Under the pieces are notes generated by a model, which worked only from the letters and a program-made list of their open reading frames with translations, had not been told where the DNA came from and made no database searches. 64,000 nucleotides of DNA from WJJR01 sp964440935 (GTDB lineage Bacteria; Zixibacteria; MSB-5A5; WJJR01): NCBI GenBank assembly GCA_964440935.1, contig CAYTTY010000009.1:1-64000 (forward strand), given 5' to 3'. The position numbers and the translations under genes are program-made. Shown piece after piece: positions 25,722 to 34,216 of this stretch. Position 1 is the stretch's first letter, and each line of letters opens with the position of its first letter.

Positions 25722-28160
25722 CTACCGCATCAACACCATCTTCCGTACCGTCGTGTGACCATCAACGCGCAGGCGCGCGAGATAAATGCCGCTGGCCAGA
25801 GATTGACCCTTTGTGTTCGCTCGGCCGAATGGGATGTGATGCGTGCCCTCGGTCATGTATCCGTCTACCAAGTGTGCGACAGGCTGACCCAGGACGTTGT
25901 AAACGGTCAATTCGGTGTGGCCGCTCTGGGGCAGATCGACACGGATCACCGTCGACGGATTGAACGGATTTGGATAATTGCTGAGTGCGATTTCGTGTGA
26001 ACGTGGAATGGGATTATCATCGTTTACGTCGGTGACAATTGAATGGGGAACGGTATCGACGTCGGTGCGATACCCCGGCGCGGAGGCGGTCAGCACCAAT
26101 TCCGGCGCTGTCGGCAAATCGACTTCGGCCGAAGCAATCCCGGGCATGCCGGTGGACGACAACATCCACACACTGTCGCCGATGGCGAGACTGACGACCA
26201 AGCCCGGTATTGACGATTCATCGCCCGATACTTGCGCGGTGAATTCTGAGAGGCCACTGGTATATGTTTCCGGTGCGAGCATGTCGAGATCTCGTGGTGC
26301 GTCCTTCCACACCGGCATTTCCGGATCGCCGTAGAGATTGTTGCCATAGATCAGGTCGCGATAGCTCGGGTATGACTGCTTCATCAGCGTGTGATACAGC
26401 CCGATGTGGTTGGGCAGTGTGCTGTCGCTGATCGCGTCGTAGAGTTTCTGTATCAATCGGTACGATGTCGACACCCAGCCCCAACGCGACTGTCCGATGA
26501 ACGCGGCGGCGCCACCATCGGGCACAAACAGCAGCCGTTCGGCAACCGACTCATGAAACGCTGGCGCGAATGGAGGACGGTCCATGTCGAATCCGCCATG
26601 GTCGCAACCAATTGAGACATGGATCCCCGGTGTCGCAGTGGGCGCCATTGCGTTGAGATGACCGTGACCGTCGCCCGAATCACCAAATGTCCACACATAC
26701 GATTTCGGATACCCTTCATAGCCCGGTGCGCGGACGACAATCCCATCGGCGCGGCCATGAGTGTAATAATTGACCCAGCCGTAACCCTCGCTCAGCAACG
26801 ATGGAAGTGTCGACCCATCAGGTGCGATTGGGCTTGGACTGTCGCCGGTCGGCAATTCGACCATTGTGTTGTTGTTGTGCTGCCAGTGATCCGGGGTGGA
26901 GGCCGCAACGATTTCGTGCTGTCCGGTGCCGTCTGACCAATCCCGCATTTGGTCGGCGGAGACATCGAGAACCTCGGTCAGGTAGTCGGCGTTGGCAGGG
27001 CCGGCCTCATAGGCAATGATCTTCTTAATGATGGCCTCCGCTTCGGTCGACTCCGAAAAAGGCAGCCGGCCGACGTGGAGTTCGGTGGTCAGCTCGGGCT
27101 CATCGCCAAGGTACTCGCCCCAGATGCCGTCGCCATCGGTGTCCCAATCGCCATCCAACTCGGCGAAATAGAGGTCGCATATCTGCAACTGGTACGGGTC
27201 CGGGGGATCCTGCTTGTAGCCGGCGTAGGCGAGACGCATGGGCACAAGTGTCTCATCGCCAGCCAACACCACCCAGTGAAGCCCCGACTCGTATGCAGCC
27301 CTCAGATAATTGCGAACTGACTCTGCGCCATCGATTCCCGGATAGCCAGCTTCGATGGCTTCGACAGTGGCCAGTCCGGCATCGATGCCGCGACGGGCTT
27401 TCCAGGAAACCAATGGACGGAGATCGTCGACGAAGTCGCTACGGGTGATAGCGACCCATTCGATCCCCAGCGGCGGATCGGCTGGCCAGGTCCAAGAGGG
27501 TGCGCCATTGATGCCGGGTGTCAAGTCGGGTCGATCGACGAGACGGTCGATTCCGGCGATGGTTACTTCGTGAAGATTTTCCAGAGCACGGACCGTATCG
27601 GCCACTGCCCCGGCAGATGACGGCCGGATGGGGGTGGACATAACTAGGGCGCGACGGATGATGATCAGTTGCCGGCGCACCGGATTGTAGCGGAATGGGC
27701 ACCATTCTAGTGATGTGATTGTCTGACCGTGAAGCTGGCCCAGGTCAGTGAAACGGAGGCTCTGATCCGGCAGCCAGCGGTCGGCGCCATAAATCTCCAG
27801 ATCGGGGGGTACCCAGTCCGGTTGATGCGATGTGTCGCTGGTGATGATGCGTGGCTGGGCGGGCGGTAGCGGCTGATCCAAGTTCAGTGTGTCGGCGGAT
27901 AGTATCTTTAGGGACAGTTCCCCACCATTGAGCTGATCTGTGCCAAAACGGGACGACAACCACGGGACCAGAGGCTGGCCCGGTGTGATGTCAATTGTCG
28001 AAAGGCCTGTGCCCTCGCTCGAAATCCCGCCATTGGCCTTGATCACCAATGGCTGATCATAGGTGATTTCAAAGACTGTATGGGAATGTGCCCCGACATT
28101 GCCAAAGACCAGACAACCCAGTACGATCAGGCTAACTCGCCATAACCACCCATAGTACAT
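25722..28160 (-). CDS. C25-family (gingipain-type) cysteine protease with type IX-like C-terminal sorting domain
   Basis: 812 aa exported protease. Signal peptide WRVSLIVLGCLVFGNVGAHS (7-26). A propeptide-like region runs to about 230. The caspase-like catalytic domain (234-620) has the catalytic His468 in VNYYTHG and Cys519 in HVSIGCDHGG, the dyad of C25 peptidases. VVLAGDETLVPMR, GDGIWGEY and LHVGRLPFS are further family landmarks. An Ig-like segment (about 630-715) precedes the sorting domain SNYPNPFNPSTVIRVDLPQS (728-747) ending ASGIYLARLRVDGHTTVRKM. This C-terminal signal is used by the Por/type IX secretion system in Bacteroidetes and relatives; no por genes are in the window. Divergent from the dcw operon. 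Confidence 0.9.
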   Translation of the reverse strand: MYYGWLWRVSLIVLGCLVFGNVGAHSHTVFEITYDQPLVIKANGGISSEGTGLSTIDITPGQPLVPWLSSRFGTDQLNGGELSLKILSADTLNLDQPLPPAQPRIITSDTSHQPDWVPPDLEIYGADRWLPDQSLRFTDLGQLHGQTITSLEWCPFRYNPVRRQLIIIRRALVMSTPIRPSSAGAVADTVRALENLHEVTIAGIDRLVDRPDLTPGINGAPSWTWPADPPLGIEWVAITRSDFVDDLRPLVSWKARRGIDAGLATVEAIEAGYPGIDGAESVRNYLRAAYESGLHWVVLAGDETLVPMRLAYAGYKQDPPDPYQLQICDLYFAELDGDWDTDGDGIWGEYLGDEPELTTELHVGRLPFSESTEAEAIIKKIIAYEAGPANADYLTEVLDVSADQMRDWSDGTGQHEIVAASTPDHWQHNNNTMVELPTGDSPSPIAPDGSTLPSLLSEGYGWVNYYTHGRADGIVVRAPGYEGYPKSYVWTFGDSGDGHGHLNAMAPTATPGIHVSIGCDHGGFDMDRPPFAPAFHESVAERLLFVPDGGAAAFIGQSRWGWVSTSYRLIQKLYDAISDSTLPNHIGLYHTLMKQSYPSYRDLIYGNNLYGDPEMPVWKDAPRDLDMLAPETYTSGLSEFTAQVSGDESSIPGLVVSLAIGDSVWMLSSTGMPGIASAEVDLPTAPELVLTASAPGYRTDVDTVPHSIVTDVNDDNPIPRSHEIALSNYPNPFNPSTVIRVDLPQSGHTELTVYNVLGQPVAHLVDGYMTEGTHHIPFGRANTKGQSLASGIYLARLRVDGHTTVRKMVLMR

Positions 28161-28276
28161 TCTATTGACCCCCGCTTCTTAAAGCTTCAGTCCAAGGGAC
28201 ATCGCTGCTCCCGCGGCCATAAGGGTGCAAAGGGGCTGCCGAAATCGTGAGATATCACAGAGTCTGAAGTCGCCGT

Positions 28277-28303
28277 ACTATATTGTTTTGTAATGGCTTA
28301 CAA
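28277..28303 (-). promoter_or_regulatory. Candidate promoter for the C25 protease gene
   Basis: On the minus strand, TTGTAA (28303-28298) is followed after 15 nt by TATAGT (28282-28277). It lies about 115 bp upstream of the protease ATG. The spacer is slightly short. Confidence 0.3.
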
Positions 28304-28446
28304 ATGTCTGAGAACTTGACTGAAGTGAGTTCTGCTGCCAAATCCTCTCTCGCAGCAGTTAAGCTGTTGATTGGAAGACAAGACGCGATAGACCTTTAGA
28401 CATACTATGAGGGCGGGGGAATTTCCTCACAAACAGCAGATAATTC

Positions 28447-28474
28447 TTGCGCCCCATCCATTATAGGTTATATG
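28447..28474 (+). promoter_or_regulatory. Candidate promoter of the dcw operon
   Basis: TTGCGC (28447-28452), a 16-nt spacer and TATATG (28469-28474). The -10 overlaps the first GTGG box, so MraZ bound there would directly occlude RNA polymerase. That arrangement fits known autorepression of mraZ promoters. The remaining 28161-28440 shows no gene. Confidence 0.4.
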
Positions 28475-28520
28475 TGGGGCAAAGTGGTCGGGAGTGGTCG
28501 GAGGTGGAGTAAATTGGCAA
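28471..28520 (+). promoter_or_regulatory. MraZ operator: five 10-bp boxes in tandem
   Basis: Split every ten bases the sequence reads tatGTGGggc, aaaGTGGtcg, ggaGTGGtcg, gagGTGGagt, aaaTTGGcaa. The first four have GTGG and the fifth TTGG at the same offset, an exact 10-bp period. MraZ is known to bind direct repeats of this kind upstream of its own gene (TGGGN with 5-nt spacers in E. coli; AAAGTGK-type boxes in Mollicutes). The site lies 137-186 bp upstream of mraZ. Confidence 0.82.
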
Positions 28521-28656
28521 GGCTGACCTCAAAAGAGAAAACATCTCAGGGTTCAGTGTCACAACCTCCAATCGCTCATCGGACGACCACCAGCGGTCTC
28601 CAGTTTGAGATTAGTACCTAGTCCGCAGATGCGCAAGGTGCATTTGCCACGGTGAC

Positions 28657-29094
28657 ATGGCAGGATTCCTCGGATCATACTCAGGCACGCTTGATGCCAA
28701 AAACCGGCTTCATCTTCCGGCCCGGTTGCGGCAGGGGGCCGACCAGTCGCTGGAGACTTGCTACCTGACATTGGGCGTCGGCGGCCCGCTGTTTCTCTTC
28801 CCGAAGAACGAATGGCGGCGAGTGGAGACGAAGCTGGAAAATTACAACTTCGCCAATCCCGACGCCAATTTTGTCATCCGAATTCTGATGGCGAACACGG
28901 TCGAGTTGTCGCCGGACCGTCAGCACCGGATTCTGATTCCACCGGAACTGGCGGCGAAGGTCGGGATTGACCGCGATGTCAAGATTCTGGGTGTGATTCG
29001 CCGGATCGAATTATGGTCGGCAGAGCGCTTTGAGCAGTACGAATCCGGCTACGGCAAGAAGTACGATGATGTCGCCGCCGAGCTGTTTAGCTGA
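28657..29094 (+). CDS. mraZ: Transcriptional regulator / division protein MraZ
   Basis: 145 aa, the usual length, first gene of the dcw operon. Two SpoVT/AbrB-like SWIM repeats are visible. The first is FLGSYSGTLDAKNRLHLPARLR (4-25) and the second ANTVELSPDRQHRILIPPEL (about 79-98), each with the DxxxR core that contacts DNA. MraZ forms a ring and represses the dcw promoter, and the matching operator boxes lie immediately upstream. GGTGAC precedes the ATG. The stop overlaps the rsmH start by one base. Confidence 0.96.
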   Translation: MAGFLGSYSGTLDAKNRLHLPARLRQGADQSLETCYLTLGVGGPLFLFPKNEWRRVETKLENYNFANPDANFVIRILMANTVELSPDRQHRILIPPELAAKVGIDRDVKILGVIRRIELWSAERFEQYESGYGKKYDDVAAELFS

Positions 29095-30080
29095 TGTCTG
29101 AGTCAACATCCACCGGTGGCGACTTGCAGCATGTCCCGGTGATGCCAAACGAAGTTGTGGAGAATCTGATCACGGAACGAAACGGAGCTTATCTGGACGC
29201 AACGATCAATGGAGCCGGCCACGCCGAACTGATTATGACTCACCTGACCGACACAGGACGATTGATCGGCCTCGATCGCGATGCGTATGCCGTCGGGCGT
29301 GCGCGGGCGCGTCTGGGGAAGTTTGGTGAGTCGCGCGTGACCGTGGTGCAATCCGACTACGCTCAATTGGCGACGGTGTGCCGGGCGCTTGGTGAGACGG
29401 AGATCCACGGCGTCTTGTTCGATCTCGGACTGTCATCGGTCCAATTGGATGACCCGAACCGCGGATTTGGTTACAGCAACGTCGGACCACTCGATTTGCG
29501 TTTCAATCCCGATGAAGGCGAATCTGCCGCCGCGTGGCTGAAACATGCAACCGAACTAGCTATCCGCGATGTGCTGTACCGATTTGGTGAGGAGCCGAAA
29601 GCGAAATCGATTGCGCGGGCGATTGTTCAGAATCGTCAAGAGTCGCCGATCGACACCACGGCCGATCTTTGGAACCTGCTGTCACATGTGGTCGGTTCGC
29701 GGATGCCGCAGCTTGGGCGTACGGCCGCGCGCGTGTGGCAGGCCTTACGCATTCACGTGAATGCTGAGTTGAAATCGCTGCCGACAGGACTCAATGATGC
29801 GATCGACTTGCTGGTCCAAGGCGGCCGAATCGTTGTAATTGCCTATCACAGCCTTGAAGATCGCATTGTCAAAGATACGTTTCGCGAGGCGGCACGTCTG
29901 TGCACCTGTCCGCCGATCTATCCGCAGTGCATGTGCGGTGCCAATACGCGGGGACGCGTGGTGACCCGACGCGTGCTGCGTCCAACGACGGATGAAATCG
30001 CGGCGAATTCCCGCGCGCGCTCGGCGCGCATGCGGGTGTTTGAAAAGGATGTCCTCAAGTCCGGGAGGGGGGCGGCTTGA
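29094..30080 (+). CDS. rsmH: 16S rRNA (cytosine(1402)-N4)-methyltransferase
   Basis: 328 aa SAM-dependent enzyme methylating N4 of C1402 in 16S rRNA. Motifs in order: HVPVMPNEVVENL, DATINGAGHAELI (SAM loop; here INGAGH where most members have xGxGGH), LFDLGLSSVQLDDPNRGFGY, PLDLRFNP, TAARVWQALRIHVNAEL and the C-terminal IAYHSLEDRIVK. TGATG overlap with mraZ and TTGA overlap with the next gene show tight coupling. Confidence 0.96.
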   Translation: MSESTSTGGDLQHVPVMPNEVVENLITERNGAYLDATINGAGHAELIMTHLTDTGRLIGLDRDAYAVGRARARLGKFGESRVTVVQSDYAQLATVCRALGETEIHGVLFDLGLSSVQLDDPNRGFGYSNVGPLDLRFNPDEGESAAAWLKHATELAIRDVLYRFGEEPKAKSIARAIVQNRQESPIDTTADLWNLLSHVVGSRMPQLGRTAARVWQALRIHVNAELKSLPTGLNDAIDLLVQGGRIVVIAYHSLEDRIVKDTFREAARLCTCPPIYPQCMCGANTRGRVVTRRVLRPTTDEIAANSRARSARMRVFEKDVLKSGRGAA

Positions 30081-30433
30081 GGACACTCCTCCGCCGTGTG
30101 ATTGGGCAGCGCAATGTCCGTATCTGGGTGGGCGTTTTCTTACTGGCCACTATTTGGGTCTGGCAGCGCTACGCCGTTGTGCAAACCGGTGACCGCATTC
30201 AGCAATTGCGCATCCGTGTGGCTGACCTCGCCGAAACGCGCGATGCGTTGCTGGCGGAAACGACGACGCTGTCGTCGCGCAACCGAATCGAAGCGTTTGC
30301 ATCCGCACACCTCGGGTTGCGGCCGATCACCGACAAGCAGTATCGGCACTTGCCATTGGACACTGATAACGCAGCGAGAGACATCGATCGGGTGATGATC
30401 GACATGACGGAGGGTTCAACCACGAGTCAATAA
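30077..30433 (+). CDS. ftsL: Cell division protein FtsL-like
   Basis: 118 aa bitopic membrane protein: short basic cytoplasmic start (RTLLRRVIGQRNVR), one transmembrane helix (IWVGVFLLATIWVWQRYAVV) and a periplasmic heptad coiled coil (RIQQLRIRVADLAETRDALLAETTTLSSRNRIEAF). The LGLRP motif after the coil is seen in many FtsL proteins. FtsL bridges FtsQ/FtsB and the FtsW-FtsI synthase in the divisome. Sequence identity in this family is always low, so the call rests on topology and the position between rsmH and ftsI. The start is TTG in a 4-nt overlap with rsmH. Confidence 0.85.
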   Translation: MRTLLRRVIGQRNVRIWVGVFLLATIWVWQRYAVVQTGDRIQQLRIRVADLAETRDALLAETTTLSSRNRIEAFASAHLGLRPITDKQYRHLPLDTDNAARDIDRVMIDMTEGSTTSQ

Positions 30434-30498
30434 CGGGAACGGGTTGTACACACGACTCTGGTTTTACCACACAATCGAACGAGGCGCGGAGTCCGGCA

Positions 30499-32634
30499 TT
30501 GGACGCACGGACATCCATTGGACGGAACATGGGGCAGGGATTTCGTACACGCCAACTGGAGAAGACTTTTGCCCGCCGGCGACGGCTGCTGATTGCCGTG
30601 GCCCTGTGTGTCTGGGGGGCGATCTGGCTCCGCGCCTTTGATCTTCAAGTGCTCAACCGGGCCAGTCTCAGTGACGTGGCGGACCGGCAGAGCGGCCGTC
30701 GGGTGCGACTCGTTGCGCCGCGTGGTGAGATCCTCGATAGGCGGGGTCGATTGCTGGCACTCAACGTCGGCACCGAATCGTTTTTCGCCTATCCGGGGCG
30801 GGAATCATCGGCCGGAGCGTTGGCTGCCAAGTTCTCGACAGTGTGTCGCACCAGTTCGGCGCGTTTGCGCAGGGAGTGGTCGAAGCGCGACAATCAATTT
30901 ACGTGGATGGTTCGCCGTTGCGACGACAACCTGGCCAAGCGCATCCGGTCCTGGGAGATTCCTGGCGTGCACGCGACGAGTGAGTTCAGCCGCAAGTATC
31001 CGTGCACGATTACCGGAGTGAAAGACCCGATTGGCTATGTCAACGCGGATCTCGATGGCGCCGCCGGATTGGAAGTGGCCTACGATAAAGTGCTGCGTGG
31101 AGTCGATGGTGAAGGCGTGTTGGTGGCCGATGCTGTGGGGCGACGCTTCGATCTCGATCCGATTCCGATCAAACCGTTGAAACCGGGAAACAACCTCTAC
31201 ACCACCATCGATTGGGATTGGCAGTCGATTCTGGCCGAAGAACTCGCCGCGGCCGTAACAAAATGGAAGGCAAAGTCCGGACAGGCGCTGCTGATGAATC
31301 CGCATACGGGTGCCATCGTGGCACTTGTCGATTACGATCCTTGGAATACGCGTAAGCACCGGTCGAAGATTCGTCTTGTCACCGATGTCATGGAGCCTGG
31401 CTCGACATTCAAACTGGTACCATTTGCTGCCGCGATTACCGAGGGCGTCATCGGTCCGCAGTCGTTTTATGATTGTGGTAACGGCAAGGGCAAGTTTTCA
31501 GGACGCCATTTGCACGATGACAAGAAGCACGGCATTCTGTCCGCCGATGAAGTGTTCATCGTGTCGTCGAACGTGGGCACTGGACGCATCGCTAACGAAT
31601 TGGAACCGGGACGTTTGGAGTTTTGGTGCCGCCGGTTTGGGTTCGGTTCAAAGACCGGTATCGATCTCGAACAGGAATCGAACGGACGCATTGCGCAGCA
31701 GCCGCCGTCGGAAATCAATCGGGCGACACTGTCAATCGGTCATGGTATTGCCGCCACACCGCTGCAATTGGCACGCGCATACGCAGCGGTTGCCAATGGC
31801 GGGTATTTGGTGCGTCCGCATTTGGTCGCGGCTACGGAAACGCCGGACGGTCGCCTTGCACCCACTCCGCTTCAGGCGGAACGGATTCTGTCTCCGGAAG
31901 CAGCTCTGCGACTGAAAGACCTGATGCGTCGGGTGGTGCGTGTAGGAACAGCGGACCAAATCTGGGATTCTGAGTTTCCGATTGCTGGCAAGACCGGCAC
32001 CGCGGAGAAGCCGGATCTGGAACGTGGACGCTATGACAAGAACAGCTATCTGGCCAGTTTTGTCGGGTTCTATCCGGCTGACAACCCCCGGCTTCTGGGG
32101 TTGGTCCTCATCGATGAGCCGGAGCCGGTCCATTACGGTGGCTGGACGGCCGCGCCGGTGTTGTTGAACACGATCAAGCGCGGTGTCCGTATTGAAGACG
32201 GTGATTGGAACTCTCAGCGTCGCAACGCCTTTGCCGGCCCGGTGGCCAAGGTCGAACGCGCCGATGACTGGGCGCGACGGCTGGTCGGCGCGGTGGCGCC
32301 GCTGGTGTCGGTCGCCGAGGCACAGGCCAGCAACGAGTCCGAAGCAACGACAGTAAGCGCCACGGCACATTATCGCGAACAACCGACTGTGCCGGCGTGT
32401 GAAAGTCTTTGGGAATCGATCGACCGTACTCGCCGTGTCGTTGAGACGTCCGACGATAGACAGAACGATGTGTGGCCCGATCTGCGCGGGATGAACCTGC
32501 GCGATGCGTTGGCGGCTGCGCGTGCGATCGGTGCGACCATCCAAGTGGCCGGATCAGGGTTGGTGACAAAGCAATCACTCTCGCCCGGAACTCCCGTGGC
32601 CACGGAGCAAACATGCCAGTTGACGTTGCAATGA
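30499..32634 (+). CDS. ftsI: Penicillin-binding protein (FtsI/PBP3 type) with C-terminal PASTA domain
   Basis: 711 aa septal transpeptidase. Transmembrane anchor at about 28-46 (RRRRLLIAVALCVWGAIWL), dimerisation domain with RVRLVAPRGEILDRRGRLLAL, and transpeptidase domain with SxxK at Ser302-Thr-Phe-Lys305, SxN at 356-358 and KTGT at 498-501, all intact. The C-terminus (WPDLRGMNLRDALAAARAIG...) is a single PASTA-like domain. It is thus closer in architecture to SpoVD/PBP2X than to E. coli PBP3. The start is taken as TTG 30499, with GCGGAG 7 nt upstream; an ATG at 30529 has a worse-placed site. It overlaps murE if the latter starts at 32613 or 32631. Confidence 0.94.
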   Translation: MDARTSIGRNMGQGFRTRQLEKTFARRRRLLIAVALCVWGAIWLRAFDLQVLNRASLSDVADRQSGRRVRLVAPRGEILDRRGRLLALNVGTESFFAYPGRESSAGALAAKFSTVCRTSSARLRREWSKRDNQFTWMVRRCDDNLAKRIRSWEIPGVHATSEFSRKYPCTITGVKDPIGYVNADLDGAAGLEVAYDKVLRGVDGEGVLVADAVGRRFDLDPIPIKPLKPGNNLYTTIDWDWQSILAEELAAAVTKWKAKSGQALLMNPHTGAIVALVDYDPWNTRKHRSKIRLVTDVMEPGSTFKLVPFAAAITEGVIGPQSFYDCGNGKGKFSGRHLHDDKKHGILSADEVFIVSSNVGTGRIANELEPGRLEFWCRRFGFGSKTGIDLEQESNGRIAQQPPSEINRATLSIGHGIAATPLQLARAYAAVANGGYLVRPHLVAATETPDGRLAPTPLQAERILSPEAALRLKDLMRRVVRVGTADQIWDSEFPIAGKTGTAEKPDLERGRYDKNSYLASFVGFYPADNPRLLGLVLIDEPEPVHYGGWTAAPVLLNTIKRGVRIEDGDWNSQRRNAFAGPVAKVERADDWARRLVGAVAPLVSVAEAQASNESEATTVSATAHYREQPTVPACESLWESIDRTRRVVETSDDRQNDVWPDLRGMNLRDALAAARAIGATIQVAGSGLVTKQSLSPGTPVATEQTCQLTLQ

Positions 32635-34136
32635 ACACGCAGGCTCATGCCACAACACTTGGCGCGCTGTTCGATTCAGTACCGGCCGGACGCGAGGATG
32701 TACCGGTGTCGGGTATTGCGTACGACTCCCGTCGAGTGCAGCCAGGTGATGTGTTCTTTGCGATTCCGGGAGACGTCGCCGATGGCCGGCGGTTTGTCCC
32801 GGCCGCTGTCAGTGCGGGCGCGATCGCGGTCGTTGCTGAGCAGGAGGTCGATGCTGACATTCCGGTCATCATGGTCACGTCGACGCGTCGTGCTCTGGCG
32901 GAAGCATCATTGACGTTTTGGGGACATCCGGATCGTGCGGTGACGTTGGTTGGTCCGACCGGTACGAACGGAAAGTCCACCGTTGCCGCCGGCCTAAAGC
33001 ACGTGCTAACGGCCGCGGGAACGGCGACCGGGCTGATCGGAACACTAACGTACGAGTGGGGCAATCAGTCGGTTGAAGCGTCACGCACAACACCCGAATC
33101 GCGCGACTTGATCGAACTGCTGGCGCGAATGCGTGATGACGGCATTGCGGCCGCTGCGATTGAAGTCTCGTCGCACGCGATTGCACTCGATCGCGTCTAT
33201 GGCCTCACGTTCGCCGGCGCGATCTTTACGAACCTGACACGCGACCATCTGGATTACCACAAGTCGATGGAAGAGTATCGTCGGGTGAAGTTGCAGCATT
33301 TCGAACGGCTCGGCAACGATGCCTTTGCTGCAGTCAATATCGACGATTCACACGCCGAGCATTTCATCAATGCTGCATCTCATGCGCGAATCATTCGGTA
33401 TTCGATCCGTGACACCTCTGCAGATATTTATGTGAACGTGACGGATGAATCGCTCGACGGTTCGCGTGGTTCGGTTCATATCGACGGACACGGCTACGAG
33501 TTCCGTTCGCCGTTGTGGGGAGCATTCAATCATTCGAACATCGCGGCGATTGCCGCGGGCGCCTACGGACTGGGTTGTGCACCCGAAGCGATGGTCCAAG
33601 GGATCGGAGAGTTTGCCGGCATCACGGGCCGTTGCCAGCGTGTCGACAGTACGGCCCCGTTCTCTGTTTTTGTAGATTTTGCGCACACTCCCGATGCGCT
33701 CAATGCGGTGTTGTCGGCGGTGCGGCCGTTGGTATTCGGGCGGCTGCTGGTGCTGTTCGGTTGCGGGGGCGACCGGGATCGGGGCAAACGTCCCGAAATG
33801 GCACAGGCCGTCGAGCGTTGGGCGGATGTGATATACCTCACGTCGGATAATCCGCGTTCGGAAGATCCCCTGCGGATTATCGACGATGTGCAACGGGGTT
33901 TTTCAGCGGAGTCACACGTGCGGTGTGAACCCGATCGAATTCGCGCCATCGAGCAGTCGATCGCGGATGCCGAGCCCGGTGATGTGGTCTTTCTGTGCGG
34001 GAAAGGCCATGAGGCGACTCAGAACATCGCTGGGGTCCTGCATCCGATGAAGGACTGGGACACGGCGGCACGGATTCTCGCGGCGCGCGGGTACGCGCTG
34101 CAGACCTCCCATGGGGGCGGGACTATTCCCGGTTAG
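32613..34136 (+). CDS. murE: UDP-N-acetylmuramoyl-L-alanyl-D-glutamate--2,6-diaminopimelate ligase
   Basis: About 507 aa Mur ligase adding the third residue of the stem peptide. Features: N-terminal UDP-MurNAc domain with SGIAYDSRRVQPGDVFFAIPG, ATP loop GPTGTNGKSTVA, central EVSSHAIALDRVYGLTFAGA and NLTRDHLDYH, and C-terminal LFGCGGDRDRGKRPEM. The DNPR signature (SDNPRSEDP) predicts meso-diaminopimelate rather than lysine. The start at ATG 32613 has GGAG 5 nt upstream. The ATG at 32631 forms an ATGA overlap with the ftsI stop and is a good alternative. The frame open to 32472 lies inside ftsI and is not family-like. Confidence 0.95.
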   Translation: MPVDVAMNTQAHATTLGALFDSVPAGREDVPVSGIAYDSRRVQPGDVFFAIPGDVADGRRFVPAAVSAGAIAVVAEQEVDADIPVIMVTSTRRALAEASLTFWGHPDRAVTLVGPTGTNGKSTVAAGLKHVLTAAGTATGLIGTLTYEWGNQSVEASRTTPESRDLIELLARMRDDGIAAAAIEVSSHAIALDRVYGLTFAGAIFTNLTRDHLDYHKSMEEYRRVKLQHFERLGNDAFAAVNIDDSHAEHFINAASHARIIRYSIRDTSADIYVNVTDESLDGSRGSVHIDGHGYEFRSPLWGAFNHSNIAAIAAGAYGLGCAPEAMVQGIGEFAGITGRCQRVDSTAPFSVFVDFAHTPDALNAVLSAVRPLVFGRLLVLFGCGGDRDRGKRPEMAQAVERWADVIYLTSDNPRSEDPLRIIDDVQRGFSAESHVRCEPDRIRAIEQSIADAEPGDVVFLCGKGHEATQNIAGVLHPMKDWDTAARILAARGYALQTSHGGGTIPG

Positions 34137-34165
34137 GCGGTGGGTCTAGGGGGGGACCCATCGCC
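34136..34165. other. Hairpin between murE and murF
   Basis: GGCGGTGGGTC (34136-34146) can pair with GACCCATCGCC (34155-34165) around an 8-nt G-rich loop, with one G-T mismatch. There is no following T-run, so it is not a clear terminator. It is one of the few non-overlapping junctions inside the operon and could modulate mRNA processing or coupling. Confidence 0.4.
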
Positions 34166-34216
34166 GGCTCGTTTATTCATCGCGCACTGCGCGAGTTGAC
34201 AATAGCCGTGATTACG

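Noticed and set aside
30529..30531. ATG 30529 as the ftsI start
   Set aside because: Its purine-rich upstream stretch is only 3 nt away, whereas TTG 30499 has GCGGAG at a normal 7-nt distance. Left as an alternative rather than the call.
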